A DNA stretch of 64,000 nt from Siphonodentalium dalli (GCA_032622095.1 CP136061.1:17176440-17240439), one strand, 5' to 3'. Counted from the stretch's first letter, positions 25,401 to 34,527 are shown. Translations and numbers: made by a program. The notes: generated by a model not told the origin, from the letters alone.

Positions 25401-26190
25401 GGGGAAGGTAGATATTATATATAATGATATTATAGAGTGCTTTGATAAGGGGAAGGTAGATATTATATATAATGAGATTATAGAGTGCTTTGATAAGGGG
25501 AAGGTAGATATTATATATAATGAGATTATAGAGTGCTTTGATAAGGGGAAGGTAGATATTATTTATAAGGATATTATAGAGTGCTTTGATAAGGGGAAGG
25601 TAGATATTATTTATAATGAGAATATAGAGTGCTTCGATAAGGGGAAGGTAGATATTATTTATAAGGATATTATAGAGTGCTTTGATAAGGGGAAGGTAGA
25701 TATTATATATAAGGATATTATAGAGTGCTTCGATAAGGGGAAGGTAGATATTATATATAAGGATATTATAGAGTGCTTTGATAAGGGGAAGGTAGATATT
25801 ATTTATAAGGAGAATATAGAGTGCTTTGATAAGGGGAAGGTAGATATTATATATAAGGAGATTATAGAGTGCTTTGATAAGGGGAAGGTAGATATTATAT
25901 ATAAGGAGATTATAGAGTGCTTTGATAAGGGGAAGGTAGATATTATATATAAGGATATTATAGAGTGCTTCGATAAGGGGAAGGTAGATATTATATATAA
26001 GGATATTATAGAGTGCTTTGATAAGGGGAAGGTAGATATTATTTATAAGGAGAATATAGAGTGCTTTGATAAGGGGAAGGTAGATATTATATATAAGGAG
26101 ATTATAGAGTGCTTTGATAAGGGGAAGGTAGATATTATTTATAAGGATATTATAGAGTGCTTTGATAAGGGGAAGGTAGATATTAATTTC
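19420..26190 (+). repeat. 48-bp coding minisatellite, 141 copies, each carrying the exon's 5' splice site
   Basis: The unit is 36 bp of exon end (YK-D/E-IIECFDKGK) plus 12 bp of intron start (GTAGATATTATT). The first donor GT is at 19456 and the last at 26176: 6720 bp, exactly 140 periods of 48 with no net indel. Common variants are Asp/Glu (GAT/GAG), Lys/Asn (AAG/AAT), Ile/Asn in two places, and silent TTT/TTC and ATT/ATA changes. Singletons include a K-to-E, a K-to-M and an F-to-L change. CFNKG units occur only in roughly the first 24 copies, ENIE units only in the later two thirds, and INYK units mostly at the 5' end, so copies spread locally. Ancestral junctions remain at both ends: unit 1 joins unique exon sequence at 19420, and unit 141 runs into GATATTAATTTCTAG, presumably the original intron. 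The frame is open throughout and closes at TAG 26191-26193. Whether any of it is translated is unknown; it may be entirely intronic. Confidence 0.97.
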
Positions 26191-26280
26191 TAGCGTGAAG
26201 CTCGACATTGAATTGAAGATCCGAAAAGCTCTGAATCACATCAAGTTGAGAAGGTGAGATTCTGGATCAGTCAAACTGCT

Positions 26281-26397
26281 ACAGACAGCATGATCCGGGA
26301 ACCGACCTTCTCAACATGGTCGAGATGTGATGTGGAGACTCTGATCCGGGAACCGACCTTCTCAACATGGTCGAGATGTGATGTGGAGACTCTGATC
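26281..26397 (+). repeat. 51-bp tandem repeat, about 2.3 copies, with an inverted relative upstream
   Basis: GATCCGGGAACCGACCTTCT + CAACATGGTCGAGATGTGAT + GTGGAGACTCT is repeated. The sequence just before it (26232-26272: CACATCAAGTTGAGAAGG… GGATCAG) is its imperfect inverse, giving a hairpin. It lies about 90 bases after the 48-bp array. Confidence 0.8.
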
Positions 26398-26548
26398 CAA
26401 GCCTTGAAATAGTGTGCCTGTCATTTGCAGAATGAGGTCCCCAGAGGGTGAATTTAGTGATGCTACCTCGCATAGTGGGCTAGCATCACCAAATTCACCC
26501 TCTGGGGACCTCATTCTGCAAATGACAGACACACTATTTCAAGGCTTG
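26398..26548. mobile_element. Foldback MITE, CAAGCCTTGAAATAG family (complete)
   Basis: Both tips are intact and the arms pair almost perfectly over about 70 bp each. Confidence 0.88.
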
Positions 26549-26917
26549 ATACCAACGGAATATAGTTGAATACCCAGATCCAGATTATCTGACGAGTGCG
26601 GCTACAAGGAAATGCAGAATTTCTATGAGGAAATTCTGTGAAAATTCTGTATTTCCTTGTAGCCATGAACATTCTTTGTTCATAGCTCCATCAAACAATT
26701 TAGCAACTGTGTGTTTATTATCACACAATAAAATAAACATGACATCTTCACTGTTTATTTTTTGGCCTAAAATAGTTCCGAAGCCTCGTTCTGATTCAGA
26801 GGTGGATGGTATAGAATTGGATCACGATACTATCATGACTCGATTAATCGGAAAACCAACACCAAACAATAGATGTATTTAGTGATAATAGTGACATTCA
26901 TCTAATAAGATCATTTA

Positions 26918-27175
26918 TGACTATTGGATGACCATTGGATGACCATTGGATGACCATTGGATGACTATTGGATGACTATTGGATGACCATTGGATGACCA
27001 TTGGATGACTATTGGATGACTATTGGATGACTATTGGATGACTATTGGATGACCATTGGATGACTATTGGATGACTATTGGATGACTATTGGATGACCAT
27101 TGGATGACTATTGGATGACCATTGGATGACCATTGGATGACTATTGGATGACTATTGGATGACCATTGGACATAC
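26918..27175 (+). repeat. 11-bp minisatellite (GAC-C/T-ATTGGAT), about 23 copies
   Basis: Uninterrupted alternation of GACCATTGGAT and GACTATTGGAT. Confidence 0.95.
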
Positions 27176-27283
27176 AGAATAAGAAATAAGAATCATTGAA
27201 GCACAGTTTATGTAATATTTAACATTTAAATTAAATACACATCTGTCCACAAGAATAAAATAATCATGTACTGAGCACTTTAA

Positions 27284-27693
27284 TTAACCCTTTCAGTGCC
27301 AGATCAGATTTTTGTATCAACCCATATACCCTGTGCCAATGCATTCTCTTATATAGGTCGCCTCGCATATATAAGAGAATGCATTGGACTAACAATTTTT
27401 CATCGTTTGTTATTATTTTTTACAATTTTAATAATTTTTTCTTATATTCTTTAACAGACTTATTTTGTAGGTTTAGTGCCAGGGAATCTTACGTTTTTCA
27501 TGGGCATCAAAATGATTACTATGAATACTTGGTGATAGTTTTGAGATATAACATGCAGTTTGTTTTTAAATTCGCTATAGCATGCTTAAGCATACCCAAA
27601 ACAAATTCAACCCAAAAAAAATCTAAAAACAAATTTTTTTACAGACTGTAAATTAGGACCGATGAGATCGGCCCCTGGCACTGAAAGGATTAA
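27284..27693 (-). mobile_element. TTAA-flanked MITE (CAGTGCCA ends), reversed
   Basis: TTAACCCTTTCAGTGCCAGA to TGGCACTGAAAGGATTAA. It is opposite in orientation to the 33159 copy, and its internal GCATGCTTAAGCATACC site is uninterrupted, unlike the copy at 1711. Confidence 0.87.
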
Positions 27694-27801
27694 AAAAGGA
27701 AAAATTATGGAAAGAGTTTTATGATAAATTTAAAATAAGTTCATCACTAACTGTTATTTCATCATCATCAATGAAAAAAACAATAGGATGTATTTCATGT
27801 C

Positions 27802-27952
27802 CAAGCCTTGAAATAGTGTGTCTGTCATTTGCAGAATGAGGTCCCCAGAGGGTGAATTTGGTGATGCTAGCCTGCTATGCGGGGTAGCATCACTAAATTC
27901 ACCCTCTGGGGACCTCATTCTGCAAATGACAAACACCCTATTTCAAGGCTTG
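27802..27952. mobile_element. Foldback MITE, CAAGCCTTGAAATAG family (complete)
   Basis: Near-perfect palindrome with both tips. Confidence 0.88.
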
Positions 27953-28101
27953 GACATGTTCAACGAGATTGAATTTAATATGACTTTGAAGTGAAATGAA
28001 ATAAACACTCTATATGAAATTCTCATTCTGCTAACAATTTTACCAATAATGTCAAAAGGAAATGCTACATTAGTAGAGAAATAATATGGGAAAGGTACAC
28101 A

Positions 28102-28316
28102 CAGTAATGCCCTAAATAATCGACTCCTTAACCACAGCAGAATTAGGGGTAACTTTTCTGGATTTAGTCGGAAATATGGCTTGTTGCCATTCTTCGGAAA
28201 GCTCTCACTGAGAACTTTCTGATGAATGGCAACAAGCCATATTTCCGACTAAATCCTGAAAAGTTACCCATAATTCTGCTGTGGTTAAGGAGTTGGTTAT
28301 TTACGGCATTACTGTA
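28102..28316. mobile_element. Foldback MITE, CAGTAATGCCC family (complete)
   Basis: Full palindrome ending GGCATTACTGTA, about 170 bases before the 28484 exon. Confidence 0.85.
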
Positions 28317-28483
28317 TATTCCCACCCCATCCCTGCACGTACTCCAATTAATACATGACTTTGTTTCATTTCTAAAGGAATGTGCAATAAGCTTGAGATT
28401 TGATGATGTCAATCTTTTACATAATGCATATTCACTAGTACGAGTATTTTAAGCTACAGTGTCATTGACATTTCTATTCGCAG

Positions 28484-28570
28484 GCTTGGGAGTATGGTAT
28501 TCCGTTATGTAAAGAGCTGGCCTCGTGTTACGAGAAGCGATTCTGTTACAAGAAACTAAGTGCAATATTG
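28484..28570 (+). CDS. DOCK gene exon, DHR-2 (AWEYGIPLCKEL…)
   Basis: Exon of 29 codons between ATTCGCAG and ATTG|GTTAGT, phase 0 at both ends. It encodes AWEYGIPLCKELASCYEK and then a Tyr/Lys-rich end KKLSAIL. The WE(F/Y)GIPLC(R/K)ELA motif is very close to DOCK3/4; DOCK1 has WEEAIALGKELAEQYE here. This exon must join directly to the DKGK end of the 19213 exon to give the conserved DKGK-(A/S/M)WE junction of lobe A. The intron before it (19456-28483) contains the whole 48-bp array, two foldback elements and a piggyBac-like element. Confidence 0.92.
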
Positions 28571-28937
28571 GTTAGTATATACTCGAAAATTAAGGCAATA
28601 TTGATTACTGTATACTTAAATACCAAATTTAATATTGGTCACTTTATACTCTAAACTAAATGTAATATTATTATTATAAGCTGTATATCCTGCATGCATT
28701 CCTTCATTGGATTGTGCCCACACGTGCTCCACTTTTTTGTTGTAATTTGGCAGCGATGAAAAAATGCACCCAGAGATCCTGGCATATAACTACTGAGAAA
28801 GTGATCAGTGAACTGAACTGAACTGAACTGAACTGAGCCGCATTCAAGAGATTACAGAGTGTGAATATGAAAAAGGAATTTAACTCATCTTAGCAGGCGT
28901 TGCCTATTAATTCATCTTACCATGCCTATTGCCTTAA

Positions 28938-29034
28938 ATTCTCAGAGCTGAAACTTTTCTTAGTGTTTTTAGGGTCTGCAGGCTGAATTTTCAGAGCTGT
29001 AACCTTTCTTTTTGTTTTTAGGGTCTGCAGGCTG
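28938..29034 (+). repeat. Tandem duplication of the 29022 exon's acceptor (49-bp period)
   Basis: TTTTTAGGGTCTGCAGGCTG occurs ending at 28985 and again at 29034, with flanking TCAGAGCTG(A/T)AAC copies. The upstream acceptor leads to TAA after nine codons. Confidence 0.92.
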
Positions 29035-29132
29035 AATTTTTTGATAATATTCTTGCTGGCGAGAAAAAACGACAGAATCCTTCTTACTTCCGAGTGTCGT
29101 ACTACGGTAAAGGATTCCCGGCATTTGTCAGG
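29022..29132 (+). CDS. DOCK gene exon, DHR-2 (GLQAEFFDNI…FPAFVR)
   Basis: Exon of 37 codons, GTTTTTAG|GGT to GTCAGG|GTGAGT, phase 0 at both ends. It encodes GLQAEFFDNI, a short charged linker, and SYFRVSYYGKGFPAFVR, the DOCK motif (Y/F)F(R/A)VG(F/Y)YG-x-x-FP-x-FLR at the entry to lobe B. Both borders are duplicated. An older copy of the acceptor lies 49 bp upstream (28971) and a second copy of the donor about 64 bp downstream (29196). Neither offset is a multiple of three. Using the upstream acceptor would meet TAA after nine codons, and using the downstream donor would meet TAA before the second junction, so the inner pair is the productive one. Confidence 0.93.
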
Positions 29133-29203
29133 GTGAGTATAGAATCCTTACTTCCGAGTGTCGTACTATGGTAAAGGATTCCCGGCATTTGTCAGGGTGA
29201 GAA
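29075..29203 (+). repeat. Tandem duplication of the 29022 exon's donor region
   Basis: GGATTCCCGGCATTTGTCAG and GGTGAG occur in both copies, period about 64-67. The second copy lacks three bases (CCTTAC for CCTTCTTAC) and is followed by an hAT-like element. Confidence 0.92.
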
Positions 29204-29204
29204 T

Positions 29205-29913
29205 TAGGGCCCGACGAATCGGCAATTTCAACATCGAAAGTGGGGGCAAATATCCGATTATTTTATAACGTCAGTGAGATAACTCAGATTACGAAGGAGG
29301 TTCATTGAACTTAATTTCTATGACATGATTTGAACAATATTTAGTCATAGTTTAAAACAGTTGAATATATGAGAATGGCATGACATCATTTCATATTTTG
29401 TGCCACTGCCACTATGTGTGAAGTTTGTGAAAGTAAGAAATTTGGAGTCAATGGAGTCTGATTTGAGTCATTGCAAGCGGAAACTCTTCTGCGCATGTAC
29501 GCTTCACCCTGTCGCCCACAGCAGGCACGCACGATATCAAAATTGTGCATCGTGACTTGGGAATGGCGCATACACAAATGGGATTACAGAGAACAATATA
29601 TAGTATGCCAACTTGGGCATGTCCGTCGATAAGCTGAATGGTCAACAATATTCCAATATATATATACGAGCAGTGAGCTTTTGGGCAACTTACCCTATAC
29701 ACATTGGACCATTTAGGTCGCAAATGATCGTGGAAGGAGACTTGTGTTAAGAATTGGGGAATTAATGAATAATTTTTATAGATAATTCAGTCTATTCCCG
29801 GTGATAAAGAACTTGCATATAACGATTCGAAATATTCAGAATCACCCGACCGCTTTCGAATCGGAACGTAAGATTCAAAATCGAATCTAATCTCGAAGCT
29901 TCGTCGGGCCCTA
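29205..29913. mobile_element. hAT-like non-autonomous transposon with 8-bp target duplication
   Basis: Termini TAGGGCCCGACGAA and TTCGTCGGGCCCTA are perfect inverted repeats. Flanks are GTGAGAAT (29197-29204) and GTGAGTAT (29914-29921), an 8-bp duplication with one mismatch, typical of hAT elements. Subterminal GAATCGG/CGATTCG words pair as well. No transposase ORF; the short reverse ORFs (29386-29723) are not recognisable. Confidence 0.82.
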
Positions 29914-30027
29914 GTGAGTATATTATTTCCGTTTGCAGCAATCTGTAGAGCAAGTGTCCAGTGTTAATAGGGATTAATATTAAAATATTAGAATATTCAA
30001 GTTAATTTCTTGTACATTAACTGGGTA

Positions 30028-31548
30028 TACTGTACACTAAATACGGCCATTTATGAGACCATCTCCTGTTATACTCAACAGAATATATGCAACAAATGAA
30101 TCAATTTTAGCCATGGATGAGCGCAAAATACACTCATGTGCTCTATGAATGATGCAAACAACATGGTTATTATAATGAAAATGAGTTGATGACTCGAGCC
30201 ATAAATTCATCTTCATTATAATTAGGCCAAAAAAAATTAATGAATTGATTCTCAGGCACCGCCGCTCTCATAAAATAGGGGCCGCCTAACTCTTTTTATT
30301 TGAAATCCAAACAACCAACGATCAAATAATTCAAATCGCAGCCGATTCACGTTCAAGTGGCGAGTTCTCCGTTTGCGGAAGTGCCGGAATTCGCTATTTC
30401 CGGTTTACGCTTTTAGCACGTGGTAATGTAATAATTACGACAGGAATACCACTTCGAAACGAACTACGGCGAGTTATGGCAGTGCGCTGCTGGGGAGATG
30501 ATAGGCCTCGGTATTTACGCAAAAAACATGATTAAATAAAGCGAACTAATGTCATTCATTAAAGCAGGTTGCATTATTTACAGTTATTTATAAGTTCACA
30601 AACAAACGAGTCCTGCAGTTTCTACACTGGCAAATTCCGTGATTTGAAAAAACACGATGTTGTTGACACCGAATTATATTTCGTGACAAAATTGTCAGAA
30701 AATGGGCTGTATTGTCCATAGAATGCGATAAAACAATTGGGCAAATGGCCGAAAAAATATTCATTGATGAGGATGAATCGGCCGAGTCGATACCGACAAA
30801 TATAAACCCCTATATTTGTGAAAATGACATTGACACTGACGCCAGTGACGGTGACAGTAGCCAAAATGATCATGAAGAAGTCAGAAAATGTGGTGGAATG
30901 GAAGATTTGGACAAGGTTGATGGTTGCCATCCACAGTGTAAGACGCGTCTTGAAACATTTCAGACAGTGCTATCTCGTAAGCGCAACTTCTCTGTGAGAA
31001 ACAGGAGAAGTTGAAAGCTAAACGAAACAAGGCAAAATGAGCATGTCTGCAATTTCCCAAGACGCATTTAAACAGTGTGAATGGCAAACATCAGTTTAAT
31101 ACCTCACTATATTTAATATAATCATTCCATTTTCAGTCCTTTCATTTGCTTAGCTTTAAAGTTTAAGAGGAACAACCTCGATGTTATTTTAGAAGTAAGA
31201 TACTTCAATGCATATATTTTATTTTATACACTTTTCCAGTTTTATTTCACTACTAGTCTGTTGTTTTGTTTTGTTTATTGGTTCGCAGTTTCAATTATAA
31301 TGATTCCACAATTAATTGAGCCCTCTGGTCTTGATTTCGGGGATCCCAGATGTATGTCTGAACTGGCCGCTGGAAATAAAAAATAAAAATAAAAACCACC
31401 CTCCCTCATTCATTTGAAAAAAAAATTGCCTGAGAATCAATTCATTAATTTTGTTTGGCCTTACCATGTTGTTTTATATCATTCAAAAGTAAATGAGTTT
31501 ATTTTGTACTCATCCATGGCTAAAATTTGCTAGATTTAGTGTACAGTA
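30028..31548. mobile_element. 1.5-kb TA-flanked transposon with long gapped inverted ends
   Basis: TA-CTGTACACTAAAT at the left and ATTTAGTGTACAG-TA at the right. Inverted homology continues inward in blocks: TTTTAGCCATGGATGAG, AACATGGT, then AATTAATGAATTGATTCTCA near 30236 against its complement near 31450. TA duplication suggests a Tc1/mariner-type transposase. The centre (30300-31100) is less AT-rich and holds one acidic ORF. Confidence 0.75.
30712..31014 (+). CDS. Unrecognised acidic ORF inside the 1.5-kb transposon
   Basis: 100 codons. The N-terminal half is acidic (IDEDESAESIP, DIDTDASDGDSSQNDHEE), then KCGGMEDLDKV, CHPQCK and a basic end (SRKRNFSVRNRRS). The acidic-then-basic layout with CxxxC spacing resembles N-terminal parts of some transposon proteins, but there is no catalytic motif. 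It could be a remnant exon or chance. Confidence 0.3.
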   Translation: MSIECDKTIGQMAEKIFIDEDESAESIPTNINPYICENDIDTDASDGDSSQNDHEEVRKCGGMEDLDKVDGCHPQCKTRLETFQTVLSRKRNFSVRNRRS

Positions 31549-31647
31549 CCGCTTTAATTCCTCATGGTCAAAATTATTTGAACAGATATTATGTTAGTCT
31601 GTAAACATCTTGTGAACTGAAAGTTGTTTGAAATTCACATGTAAATT

Positions 31648-31815
31648 TAACCCTTTATATACTTAATTCTCATTGATGAGTAGTTATCCAATAGGAAATG
31701 TTCAGATAATAAGTTCAACACATGACCATAGTTTGTTTGATGGACTTATTATCTGAACATTTCACCCCAATGAATAGAATCTTTTTGCACTTTTATTATC
31801 TGTTTTATTACATCA
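31648..31815 (+). mobile_element. TTAA-type MITE fragment (CTATATACTTAA ends)
   Basis: Related to the family TTAACCCTTTCTATACTAAA with GATGAGTAGTTATCC and the inverted pair GTTCAGATAATAAGTTCAAC / GACTTATTATCTGAAC. The right end is missing. Confidence 0.65.
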
Positions 31816-31904
31816 GCCCTCGAAATTCGGAAAAATGTCACACAGTAAATTTAATGCTTTTTGCCGTGGCCAATTTTGTGGACTGTAACATGAAGGATTA
31901 TTAT

Positions 31905-31995
31905 ATTTTATTTTCAGAATAAATTGTCTATCTGGATAATGTATGTTATAACTGATAATTATTATTTATTATTTCAGAATAAATCGTTCGTTTAT
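31905..31995 (+). repeat. Duplicated acceptor of the 31978 exon (60-bp period)
   Basis: ATTTTCAGAATAAATTGTCTATC (from about 31912) and ATTTCAGAATAAATCGTTCG (from 31971) are diverged copies of the same junction. The offset is 60, and the stretch between is open in frame. Confidence 0.75.
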
Positions 31996-32119
31996 CGAGA
32001 TGATGGTAACATGAAGCTTGGGATGATCATGCAGAATTTGATGCGAGAGTTCCCCGCAGCCAACATACTGACGAAAAACTCGCCTCCTGACGACGCGATG
32101 CTTACGTCAAATGCTCAGA
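31978..32119 (+). CDS. DOCK gene exon, DHR-2 lobe B (NKSFVYRDDG…SNAQ)
   Basis: Exon starting after TTTATTATTTCAG. It encodes NKSFVYRDDGN, an amphipathic KLGMIMQNLMREFP helix and SPPDDAMLTSNAQ, equivalent to the DOCK stretch RNKE(F/Y)VCRG…FP…PDD(A/T)I…AQY(L/I)QI. The end is placed at CAGA|GTATCC, leaving one base of a codon. Joined to AT at 33819 this gives Asn and continues NIQICNVKPK, which fits the family (AQYLQIYAV, GQYIQCFTV). A diverged copy of the acceptor lies exactly 60 bases upstream (31918) and is open and in frame. The donor is poor (GTATCC) and a TTAA-family element begins a few bases downstream, so the donor call is less secure than the start. Confidence 0.87.
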
Positions 32120-32124
32120 GTATC

Positions 32125-32468
32125 CTTCAGTCCATTCTTTACTAAATATATTCTTCGCCATCATTTATAAAAGTATACATTGGAATGGGCAATTATTCAT
32201 TTGGAGGGATGTTCATGAAATATAAGCAGACGACAGACAGATGAACAGATAATACAAGTGCAGAATGAACCGTTTTCATTGGTGGAAAATTATCAGATAA
32301 ATATGTGAGCATTTCCTGAGGGAACCACATGACATTGAGTGTTTAGTAAATAAAGAGATAAAAACATCATTTAACCCTTTCATGACCCATAGAGAGCCCC
32401 ACATAGACTGCAGCAGACGATACTCCATAGTGCATGCTTCAATCTGTGTGAGGCTCCCTCTGGGTTAA
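32125..32468 (-). mobile_element. Reversed TTAA-type MITE fragment followed by a small ACCCATAGAGAG element
   Basis: 32130-32365 matches the inner part of the CTATACTAAA family in reverse (CATTTGGAGGGATGTTCA, GCAGACGACAGACAG). 32369-32468 starts TTAACCCTTTCATGACCCAT and ends CTGGGTTAA, a short element also seen near 8798 and 36201. Confidence 0.6.
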
Positions 32469-32492
32469 ACTTTATGTATTTTTTTGGATAGT

Positions 32493-32721
32493 ATTCCTTT
32501 CATGAGAGGCGCTGCACTTGTGCAGCATTAAAGATCCTGTGCCAGTGCATTCTCTTATATTCTCCTTTCACCTTGCATATATAAGATACTGCACTGGTTT
32601 ACAAGTGCAAGGTAAATATTGTTATTCGAGGCTCCCTATGGGAGACTAGCATATATAAGAGAATGTATTGACACAGGGTTTTTCGCAAAATTTTAGGAAG
32701 CTCCAGTCATTGAACGGTTAA
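32493..32721 (+). mobile_element. TTAA-type MITE (CATGAGAGGCGCTGCAC)
   Basis: Two hairpin modules, one partly rearranged. The right end AGCTCCAGTCATTGAACGGTTAA is intact. Confidence 0.7.
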
Positions 32722-33158
32722 AGCACAATGAAATAAAACCGTGTTTCAACCATCGAGAAACCCTCAAATAATAATTTAAAGCGGACTGAAAACCTTTAAC
32801 GGACATGGCCCATTCATACCCCAAAATTATGTAGAGACAATTTGGTAAAAAGGTAGGTATCTCAAAACATAACTACGTAGAAGATTTCCAAACAAATTTG
32901 TTGATATAGCGCTGAAAATAGGTGTCTTGTTTCTGATATTTTTCGATAGATTTGAGATTGTATTGCTTGCATCCCTTCAAATTTGATTTTTTTTAGTCAG
33001 CAATCGGATACAATTTTGAACTGTAAACCATGGAAAGAAAATCTAGATCTGTTGTCGCTCTGAAACATTTATGGTACGACATAATTTATATGAAAAAAAC
33101 AAAGAGAAAGCAGTACCTAACATTTTTTTATTAGTTTCATTTTAAGATAATTTTTTTA
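32722..33158. other. Unique intronic sequence
   Basis: No exon, element or strong repeat is visible. Confidence 0.5.
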
Positions 33159-33654
33159 TTAACCCTTTCAGTGCCAGGGGCCGATCTCATCGGCCCTAAT
33201 TTACGGTCTGTAAAATCGGCCCTAAAAAAAATAATAATAAAACAATTAGTTTTTGTTTTTTATTTTCGATTTTTTTTTATTTTGGGTTGAATTTTTTTTG
33301 GGTGTGCTTAAGCATGCTATAGTGAATTTAAAAACAAACTGGTTAAAACCTTAGGGGCATGTTATAACTCAAAACTATCACCAAGTATTCATAGTAATAA
33401 TTTTGATGCCCATGAAAAACGTGAGATTCCCTGGCACTAAACTACAAAATAAGTCTGTTAAAGAATATTAAGAAAAAATTATTAAAATTGTAAAAAATTG
33501 TAAAAAATAATAAAAAATGATGAAAAATTGTTAGGCCAATGCATTCTCTTATATATGCGAGTCGACCTATGGTCGACTCGAATATATAAGAGAATGCATT
33601 GGCACAGGGTATATGGGTTGATACAAAAATCGGACTTGGCACTGAAAGGGTTAA
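33159..33654 (+). mobile_element. TTAA-flanked MITE (CAGTGCCA ends), intact reference copy
   Basis: 496 bp with TTAA at both ends, terminal CCCTTTCAGTGCCA inverted repeats, GGCCGATCTCATCGGCC palindrome near the left end and the hairpin module near the right. It supplies the uninterrupted version of the site disrupted at 1800. Confidence 0.9.
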
Positions 33655-33818
33655 AGCTATATGTGTACCTTTTCTGGATATTCACTCCCCATTGCTATTG
33701 GATGCTTCTTGTGGGCCTAGAAATCATTGAAACATGACAAGAAAGACAACTCTATTGTATTGAGATTGTTTGTTCATGCTTTATTATTGTTTACTGATGT
33801 CACCTTAACTCGGATTAG

Positions 33819-33985
33819 ATATTCAAATCTGTAACGTCAAGCCGAAGGCTAAAGATAAAACAGAATTCTGTGGCCATGATGTGCCGTCAGAGGTTAAAAA
33901 ATTCTATGAGTATAATGAAGTACAAACATTCCAATACGATCGACCGTATCACAGAGGAGAGAAGGATGCAAATAATGAATTCAAA
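33819..33985 (+). CDS. DOCK gene exon, DHR-2 lobe B (IQICNVKPK…NNEFK)
   Basis: Starts after ACTCGGATTAG, taking two bases to finish the codon begun at 32119, and ends in TTCAAA|GTGAGT, phase 0. It encodes IQICNVKPK, then VPSEVKKFYEYNEVQTFQYDRP and HRGEKDANNEFK. These match DOCK1 'FYRVNEVQRFEYSRP…KGEKNPDNEF' and DOCK4 'FYRVNNVRKFRYDRPFHKGPKDKENEF'. This is one of the most conserved stretches of lobe B and a firm family assignment. The acceptor has an interrupted pyrimidine tract. A degenerate second copy of the exon end lies at about 34033-34070 with its donor mutated to TTGAGA. Confidence 0.93.
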
Positions 33986-34070
33986 GTGAGTATGCGGTTA
34001 TAACCTTTGACTTAAGAATTTGATTAACCTTACTGCAGAGGAAAGATCAGAATAATGAACTCAAGTTGAG
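33950..34070 (+). repeat. Duplicated end of the 33819 exon with a dead donor in copy 2
   Basis: CAGAGGAGAGAAGGATGCAA…AATGAATTCAAA|GTGAGT is echoed about 83 bases on by CAGAGGAAAGATCAGAATAA…TGAACTCAAG|TTGAGA. Copy 2 has lost the GT. Confidence 0.78.
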
Positions 34071-34527
34071 ACGATACTTGTTATACATGTATGTGTAAAA
34101 ATGTTTAAACTAAAAGTTTCTGACCACTTATATGATTATACAAGTTAATTTCAAATATGGGTTTAATTGTTTTGTCAACTTTTTCAACATGGAATGCTCA
34201 GCTTTTGTGATAGTTATATGATTTATAAAATGGTTTTAAAATTTAATATTCTTGATTCTAGAGCCAAATGAAGCCACCATTTTCGAGGGATAATTATACA
34301 TGTTTTATTATGATTTTCAGACTCCGTTTGGGTGGCCGTCGATCCTCAGAATGTTTGATGACGTTTTATGTTATTTGTTTATGTCCATTGTATGCTCAAG
34401 AAAAAATTATTTAATTAAAACAATACTCAATATCCACAAGAAAATGATGTTATATTTTGGCATATTTACTTTAGAAGTCTACATCTTCACTGCAATTTTT
34501 TTAACAGTATCTGCAATCCTGGATATA
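34071..34527. other. Unique AT-rich intronic sequence
   Basis: The forward ORF 34300-34539 (hydrophobic, 79 codons) has no splice context tying it to the gene and is not recognised. Confidence 0.45.

Noticed and set aside
19087-26193. A single 2368-residue repeat protein
   Set aside because: The start lies inside a foldback transposon upstream of a clear splice acceptor, and family conservation requires splicing at 19455. The long frame comes from a 48-bp unit without stops.
24016-26208. 730-codon reverse-strand ORF (IYLPLIKALYN repeats)
   Set aside because: Mirror image of the same repeat; no splice or family context.
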